NCBI GenBank assembly: GCA_949746285.1
Contig: CATJZH010000154.1
Coordinates: 1 to 9,949, forward strand
Origin: an uncultured Clostridia bacterium
Lineage (GTDB): Bacteria > Bacillota > Clostridia > TANB77 > CAG-508
DNA length: 9,949 nt
Direction of reading: 5' to 3'
Part shown: one piece after another, positions 5,744 to 9,949 of the stretch
Numbering within the stretch: position 1 is the stretch's first letter
Layout of the letters: each line of letters opens with the position of its first letter
Notes under the pieces: model-generated
Told to the model about the DNA's origin: nothing
Databases searched by the model: none
What the model saw: the letters and a program-made list of their open reading frames with translations, nothing else
Position numbers and translations under genes: made by a program

Positions 5744-8359
5744 ATGATAGATTTAAAACTTACAAATGAAGAATTAAATGCACTAAGAGAATATCTTGAT
5801 GAAGATTATAAAGCTATAAATCAAATGCTAATTACTGATGCTGAAACAGATGTAGCTTTATTAAGTGGTGATTCTGGAAAAAAAGGAATTCATATTGAAT
5901 ATTCTAGAAGTTATATTATAGAATATTTGAAAAATATAAAATTAATATATAAACTTATTTTAAAGCAATATTATACAAAAGCTTATAAAAGAGATATAAC
6001 AGTATATAGAGGTACTAATTTATTAGAAGTAGAAACTTTTAAAAACGATTTATATATAGATAGATTTTTAACAGCTACAACTAAAAAGTCTAGTGCTGAG
6101 AAAAAGTATTCTGTAGAATGGAACAGACCAGCTTGTATGAATATTACTTTAGATAAAAATGTACCATATATTTATATTAGTGAAATATTAGAAGATAAGA
6201 ATGATGAAGTTCTAATTTCACCTTTTACAAAAATTAAAGATATGGAAGAAGATAAAGATAAGAAAGTAAATAAAAATTCAAAAACCATTAAAATTTATAA
6301 TATACAACTAGAAAAACAAGAATTAGAGGAATTAACAGATAGAGAAAGAAATGGTCTTTATGATTTTGTGCTAGAAAATGCATATTCTATTGAGAGAAAA
6401 TTAGAAGAATGTATAGATTTAGAAGAAGCTAATATAGTAAATTTTGAAAATATACGTAAACTGGAACAATTACTTAATAAGTATGAAAATAGTGATGAGC
6501 CAAAAGAAGAAGAAACTAATTATATAAGTGAAGTTGAAGATGATGTTTTAAGAATATCAAGAGAGTTAGATGAATTAAAAGAAAAATCAAATGAATTATT
6601 TGAAAAAAGAAAAGAAAATATAGAATTTGTTAATAATTGGAAGAGAAACATAGCTGTTTATATGATGGCAGAATGCAAAGAAATTGAAAAACGATTTGAA
6701 GATATGGAACTTCCAAGATTTAAACATGAAATAAATTCTGATAATGAAGCATTGTTAGAAAAAGATTTAGAAGAGGCAGAAAAAGTCCTTCAAATGGGAG
6801 AAGTTGATTTAATAAGTAACTCAAATAAGAAAATACTAAGTACAGTAAGTTTAAATATAGAAGAAGACGATGACGATGAAGAATTAGATAGTGAAAATAC
6901 TGATATAGAAGATGTTGAGAATATAGAAAGTAAAGAGGACGAAAGCACAGATATAGAAAGTCAACCTGATGATGAACTAGAAAACGAGAACGAAGAAAGT
7001 ACAGATACAGAAAGTCAACTTGATGATGAACTAGAAAACGAGCACGAAGAAAGTACAGATACAGAAAACCAACTTGATGATGAATTAAAAAACGAGGAAG
7101 ACGAAAGTGTTGTTGATACAGAAAATCAAGAAACAAAAAAATTTGATTTTTATGAAGAAAAAAATACTGATAAATCAGATTTACAAGAAGATGATTCAAG
7201 TAAAATTGATTCAGAAAAAGGTCGAATATTAGCACAGGAATTAATGAAAAATGAATTAGTTAAAGAAGAATTAGAAAAATTAAAACAAAATAAGGAAGAA
7301 ATAGAAGAAGATAATTTAAAGGAAGAATCTTCTGTTATTGAAGAAAATGTAATTTTGCAGCAAGAAGAACTAGAAGACAAAGATTCAATTTCATATATAG
7401 CTAAAACAGGATGCGAAGAAAATATTGAAGCAGTTAATAAATTAATTGAAGATATAAATCTTTTAATTACAAAACAACAAAATCATGCTAAAGTAGCAGG
7501 AAATATGGGAGTTTCATATAGTGCGTTAAATAATGCTTTTGAAATGAGAAAATCAGCAGAAAAATTGTTAGAATTATTAGAAACAACTAAAGAAAAAATT
7601 AAAACATTTGCAGAAAAAAATATTAATTCAACATTTGAAGAAAGATTAGAGAAAATTTCTAAAAACAATATAGAAATAAGTACTTTAATAAATTATTTGA
7701 ACAACCCAAAAATTGCTGCTAAAAATAGTCAAATAACTAGATTTGATGAAATGGCAATTATTGAAGAAAATGAACTTAAAAGATGTATAGCAGAAAAAAC
7801 TAGAGAAATTAGAGGCGAGGCTGAATTAAAAAAATTAAAAGATGACTTAGAAATTATTGAAGACAAAGGAAATGTAGAAAGATTTTTGGGAATTTTTACA
7901 GGACAAAATAAATTAGATGATTTTATGATTGAGCAAATTGAAGTAAGACGTACAGCTATTAGAAAAACATTGTCTAAAAAAATGAGTTTAGTACATAATT
8001 ATAGTATACATGAATTAGTAGCAGAAATAGAAATGTTTGTTGCAGAAAATGAAGATGATGAACTTGTTGAAAATGATGTAGTAGATTTAAAAGCTATGGA
8101 AGAAGAATTAAAGAAAAATTATGTAATTCTTGAAAGTAAGGTAAATACTATTGTTGAAGAAAAAGAAGGAAGAAATTTGCCTATAAAAGATAAAAGAATA
8201 TCAAAAAGAGAAATTATTGAGATAGAAACCTATAGATTTTTAAATAAGTATGGATATGATGGAAATTATTTTTATGATGAAGAAGAACCTACATATCAAG
8301 ATACAATGACAGGTGAAATAAATAGAATAATAGAATATGTTAATAGCTCAGATATTTAA
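5744..8359 (+). CDS. Putative ADP-ribosyltransferase domain fused to a long acidic coiled-coil protein
   Basis: This large 871-residue protein has no signal peptide or transmembrane helix, so it is probably cytoplasmic. Residues about 1-170 resemble the ADP-ribosyltransferase exoenzyme fold: VYRGT with Arg89, then RFLTATT (107-113) in the position of the Ser-Thr-Ser strand, then a core strand CMNITLDKNVPYIYI and finally DEVLISP with Glu155, the candidate catalytic Glu. The residue two before it is Asn153, not the usual Glu or Gln. The rest is mainly Glu/Lys-rich helix: about 178-370, an acidic disordered region with 18-residue repeats (399-452), further helices to about 830, and a Tyr-rich end. 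A less charged block, GNVERFLGIFTGQNKL (709-724), may mark a separate domain. It starts 30 bases after the S41 gene, so it is likely co-transcribed with ftsEX. The fold call rests on motifs only; activity and target are unknown, and a degenerate domain is possible. Confidence 0.72.
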   Translation: MIDLKLTNEELNALREYLDEDYKAINQMLITDAETDVALLSGDSGKKGIHIEYSRSYIIEYLKNIKLIYKLILKQYYTKAYKRDITVYRGTNLLEVETFKNDLYIDRFLTATTKKSSAEKKYSVEWNRPACMNITLDKNVPYIYISEILEDKNDEVLISPFTKIKDMEEDKDKKVNKNSKTIKIYNIQLEKQELEELTDRERNGLYDFVLENAYSIERKLEECIDLEEANIVNFENIRKLEQLLNKYENSDEPKEEETNYISEVEDDVLRISRELDELKEKSNELFEKRKENIEFVNNWKRNIAVYMMAECKEIEKRFEDMELPRFKHEINSDNEALLEKDLEEAEKVLQMGEVDLISNSNKKILSTVSLNIEEDDDDEELDSENTDIEDVENIESKEDESTDIESQPDDELENENEESTDTESQLDDELENEHEESTDTENQLDDELKNEEDESVVDTENQETKKFDFYEEKNTDKSDLQEDDSSKIDSEKGRILAQELMKNELVKEELEKLKQNKEEIEEDNLKEESSVIEENVILQQEELEDKDSISYIAKTGCEENIEAVNKLIEDINLLITKQQNHAKVAGNMGVSYSALNNAFEMRKSAEKLLELLETTKEKIKTFAEKNINSTFEERLEKISKNNIEISTLINYLNNPKIAAKNSQITRFDEMAIIEENELKRCIAEKTREIRGEAELKKLKDDLEIIEDKGNVERFLGIFTGQNKLDDFMIEQIEVRRTAIRKTLSKKMSLVHNYSIHELVAEIEMFVAENEDDELVENDVVDLKAMEEELKKNYVILESKVNTIVEEKEGRNLPIKDKRISKREIIEIETYRFLNKYGYDGNYFYDEEEPTYQDTMTGEINRIIEYVNSSDI
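6938..7135 (+). repeat. 54-base tandem coding repeat, three full copies plus a degenerate fourth
   Basis: Three in-frame 54-base units (6938-6991, 6992-7045, 7046-7099) encode 18-residue acidic repeats of the form EESTDTESQLDDELENE, and a partial fourth (7100-7135) diverges as ESVVDTENQE. DNA similarity is high between units 1, 2 and 3, including rare GAG and AAC codons at the same places, which points to recent slippage or unequal exchange. It lies in the disordered centre of the ADP-ribosyltransferase-like protein. Confidence 0.9.
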
Positions 8360-8392
8360 AAAATGTGAAAATTTTGTAAAAACTATTTTAAA

Positions 8393-8436
8393 TATAATTT
8401 AAATATGTTAAAATTCTAAAGATAAATACGAAGGAG
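8393..8436 (+). promoter_or_regulatory. Possible -10 element and ribosome site before the last envelope gene
   Basis: A perfect TATAAT (8393-8398) stands in the 84-base gap after the ADP-ribosyltransferase-like gene, and AAGGAG (8431-8436) lies seven bases before ATG 8444. No good -35 is found at 16-18 bases from the -10 (TTGTAA at 8374-8379 is only 13 bases away), so an independent promoter is uncertain. The ribosome site is convincing. Confidence 0.35.
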
Positions 8437-8443
8437 TATATTT

Positions 8444-9487
8444 ATGAGCGAGATTAATAAACAAAATGAAAATGAAAAAAAAGATAATGTAACTGAATCC
8501 CAAAAAGGTAAAACAAATGAAAATTTAGAAACAAATAAATTTCAAATAGCCACTTTAGGAAATTTTGTATTAACAGCATTTGTAGTTATTATAATTGGAA
8601 CTGGTGCATTAACATATTATCTAATACATACTGCTAAAGATGATTATGATAAACAATATAATGAAATTGTTTCAAACTTACCAGAAAATAAAACTGAAAA
8701 TGAAGCAGAAGTTGATTCTATTGCAAACATCATAGACTCAGCTATAACAGAAGTTACAAATCAAACATCATCAAATACAACTGTTACAGATGGATCAGAT
8801 AAAAAATTAATGAATGAATCACTAGTAGTTTTGTATAATGGATTAATATTAGATACAAGTAAAATGGATGAAGTTACATTACAATATATAGATAGTACTT
8901 CAGAGCAAAGTGATAAATATGTTATAACATATTATAGCTATGAAAATTATAGAAAGAAAGATTCAAGTTTAGGAATATTATCTTCACAGGTATATGATGG
9001 GTTAGCTAAAATAGATGATGTTGGAAAAATAGCAATATCAGAAGATTATGAAGCTATACCAAGAAGTGTAAAAGTAGTAAATACAGTTCCAACAATAGTA
9101 TCAGACAATAATCCACTAATATCAGATTATGATAGTGTAAAAACATTAATAGCAGATTTAGATGGAAATGGAACAGATGAATATATTTTAATACTTACAA
9201 ATAAAAAAACAGGATTTTCTAAAATAACAGCAATTGATTCTAAAGGTGCAAAAATTGCAGATTTAGCATCAATTGAAAAAAGTAAATGGAAAAAAGATAC
9301 AAATACAGAGTACTATTTAAGTATTAGTAATATAGAAATAATAGATGTAGATAATGATGGAATAATGGAAATTGTATTAGAAATACCACATGCAACAGGA
9401 AATCCAACAATTAGTTTGTTAAAATATAATAATGGAAAATTGCAAGGAAAAACAGATATTGAATGTTCGTTATTAGTTGAAGAATAA
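8444..9487 (+). CDS. Single-pass membrane protein with Asp-rich calcium-loop (FG-GAP/VCBS-like) motifs
   Basis: No named family is recognised for this 347-residue protein. The first 35 residues are polar and probably cytoplasmic, followed by one transmembrane helix (about 38-61) and an extracellular part. A Thr/Ser/Asn/Glu-rich linker (about 65-125) leads to a folded C-terminal domain. Two loops there look like calcium-binding repeats of the FG-GAP/VCBS type: DLDGNGTDEY (from Asp238) and DVDNDGIMEI (from Asp301), each followed by a hydrophobic beta strand. They are about 63 residues apart, as expected for blades or repeated beta units. ATG 8444 has a clear ribosome site. It is the last gene before the terminator, so it may share the ftsEX transcript or have its own promoter. 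A surface sensor or binding role is only an inference. Confidence 0.8.
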   Translation: MSEINKQNENEKKDNVTESQKGKTNENLETNKFQIATLGNFVLTAFVVIIIGTGALTYYLIHTAKDDYDKQYNEIVSNLPENKTENEAEVDSIANIIDSAITEVTNQTSSNTTVTDGSDKKLMNESLVVLYNGLILDTSKMDEVTLQYIDSTSEQSDKYVITYYSYENYRKKDSSLGILSSQVYDGLAKIDDVGKIAISEDYEAIPRSVKVVNTVPTIVSDNNPLISDYDSVKTLIADLDGNGTDEYILILTNKKTGFSKITAIDSKGAKIADLASIEKSKWKKDTNTEYYLSISNIEIIDVDNDGIMEIVLEIPHATGNPTISLLKYNNGKLQGKTDIECSLLVEE

Positions 9488-9503
9488 AATATATGTTGGT
9501 TAG

Positions 9504-9563
9504 AAAAAATAAAATGGTAAAAATTTGCAAAATAACTTGTAAATTTTTACCATTTTATTTTTT
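9504..9563 (+). terminator. Long intrinsic terminator, 27-bp stem
   Basis: Bases 9504-9530 pair with 9537-9563 across a 6-base loop (AATAAC) with one G-U wobble and no gap. The 3' arm ends in six T residues and the 5' arm begins with A residues, so it could act in both directions. It closes the envelope operon 16 bases after its last stop codon and insulates it from the rpsJ promoter that begins eight bases later. Confidence 0.85.
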
Positions 9564-9570
9564 AAAAGTG

Positions 9571-9599
9571 TTGACAATGTAGTAGAGGCGTAGTATAAT
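9571..9599 (+). promoter_or_regulatory. Consensus sigma-A promoter of the rpsJ (S10) operon
   Basis: TTGACA (9571-9576) and TATAAT (9594-9599) are both perfect consensus hexamers with the ideal 17-base spacer. Transcription is expected to start near 9606. Such strength suits a ribosomal-protein operon. It is the strongest promoter seen in the window. Confidence 0.92.
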
Positions 9600-9605
9600 A
9601 TTTAA

Positions 9606-9855
9606 GCGTAAGATGAAGCGATGAAGCAGAATGTGGCTACACTAAAAGTGGAGGGAACTTCTGCAGAGTATGTCTTGGCTTAGACCGGGCGATAAGTTTG
9701 ATAAATGTACATACTTATCCAAGACAAAATTTAAGTTTCAATTTAATATTGAAATACTAAAGAGAGCTTGGATTTTAAAATGGGGTTACAAGAAACGCCA
9801 GGGTACGTTGATAACTTGCCGAAGCCTATATTTTAATTAAGGAGGGAAAATTTAA
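9606..9855 (+). ncRNA. Structured 5' leader of rpsJ, candidate ribosomal-protein autoregulatory RNA
   Basis: About 250 bases between the promoter and rpsJ hold no plausible gene and are less AT-rich than their surroundings. Visible pairings are: 9671-9678 with 9719-9726 (8 bp), enclosing 9691-9697 with 9713-9719 (sharing one base); a hairpin 9736-9742 with 9748-9754; and a multi-part arm closed by 9766-9769 with 9822-9825, containing 9789-9792 with 9815-9818 and 9794-9797 with 9806-9809. A competing helix 9667-9673 with 9709-9715 excludes the first. No terminator-like hairpin plus T-run is seen, so control, if any, may act on translation. In E. coli the S10 operon is repressed by L4 through its leader; a similar job here is inference. 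The 5' end is estimated from the promoter. Confidence 0.6.
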
Positions 9856-9949
9856 ATGGCAACATCAAACACAAAAATAGGAAGTGACAAAATTAGAATA
9901 AGATTAAAAGCTTATGATTATGTTGTTTTAGATCAGTCTGCTGAAAAAA
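9856..9949 (+). CDS. rpsJ: 30S ribosomal protein S10 (partial, N-terminus)
   Basis: The first 31 codons are present, and the gene runs off the window. After a short variable start (MATSNTKIGSD), KIRIRLKAYDYVVLDQSAEK is the near-invariant N-terminal sequence of S10, a 30S head protein that also serves as transcription-antitermination factor NusE. GGAGGG (9841-9846) sits nine bases before ATG 9856. The N-terminal extension is a few residues longer than in many bacteria. It is normally the first gene of the S10 operon (rpsJ-rplC-rplD and onward), which should follow outside the window. Confidence 0.97.
   Translation, partial: MATSNTKIGSDKIRIRLKAYDYVVLDQSAEK

Noticed and set aside
5744..6260. 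Secreted toxin interpretation of the ADP-ribosyltransferase-like domain
   Set aside because: No signal peptide, transmembrane segment, secretion-associated leader domain or polymorphic-toxin layout is seen; the domain is N-terminal rather than at the C-terminal tip.
6720..7235. Minus-strand frame of 171 codons opposite the acidic repeat region
   Set aside because: Its Leu/Phe/His/Tyr-rich repeated product is the mirror image of the Glu/Asp-rich repeat codons on the + strand; it is a by-product of the repeat.
8385..8414. AT-only inverted repeat (8385-8395 with 8403-8414, one bulged G) after the ADP-ribosyltransferase-like gene
   Set aside because: It has no G-C pair in the stem and no following T-run, and it overlaps the possible -10, so it is not a convincing terminator.
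9148..9372. Dockerin or cellulosome-type reading of the Asp-rich loops
   Set aside because: The loops are about 63 residues apart in a beta-rich context on a membrane-anchored protein, not the roughly 60-residue paired-helix dockerin module; FG-GAP/VCBS-like fits better.
9791..9810. Resemblance of the AGGGTACG region to the T-box AGGGTGG element
   Set aside because: The match is partial, no specifier stem or terminator/antiterminator pair is seen, and T-boxes do not usually control rpsJ.

Overview
This window looks like chromosome of a very AT-rich Gram-positive bacterium, most likely a member of the Clostridia (Firmicutes). The codons are strongly A/T-biased, the Shine-Dalgarno sites are purine-rich, the ftsE-ftsX / coiled-coil murein hydrolase / carboxy-terminal protease order is Firmicutes-like, and the terminators are AT-rich hairpins. 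The species cannot be named from the sequence alone. All convincing genes lie on the + strand. No tRNA, rRNA, CRISPR array, insertion sequence or phage gene was seen.

Layout. Positions 2-118 are the tail of an unidentified upstream gene, closed by a hairpin at 124-166. A probable promoter at 168-196 then starts a tightly packed cell-envelope operon. Its genes are ftsE (253-939), ftsX (929-1903, overlapping ftsE), two paralogous secreted coiled-coil M23 peptidases (1913-3232 and 3276-4439), a membrane-anchored PDZ-S41 protease (4481-5713), and an 871-residue protein (5744-8359). That last protein joins an N-terminal ADP-ribosyltransferase-like domain to a very long acidic coiled-coil body. After an 84-base gap comes a single-pass membrane protein with two calcium-loop-like Asp-rich motifs (8444-9487). 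A 27-bp-stem terminator at 9504-9563 ends the unit. A consensus promoter (9571-9599) follows at once, then a roughly 250-base structured untranslated leader, then the first 31 codons of rpsJ (ribosomal protein S10), the usual first gene of the S10 ribosomal-protein operon.

How the genes probably work together. FtsEX is an ABC-type transmission module that controls peptidoglycan hydrolases outside the membrane through their coiled-coil domains. Both M23 proteins here carry such a coiled coil, share its most conserved block, and keep every expected M23 metal and catalytic residue, so they look like hydrolases rather than catalytically dead EnvC-type activators. The S41 protease may process or turn over these enzymes or their partners. 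The surprise is the putative cytoplasmic ADP-ribosyltransferase fusion only 30 bases downstream. Its position suggests a link to division or wall growth, but its function is unknown. The second item of interest is the rpsJ leader, which can fold into clear hairpins and has competing pairings typical of autoregulatory ribosomal-protein leaders.
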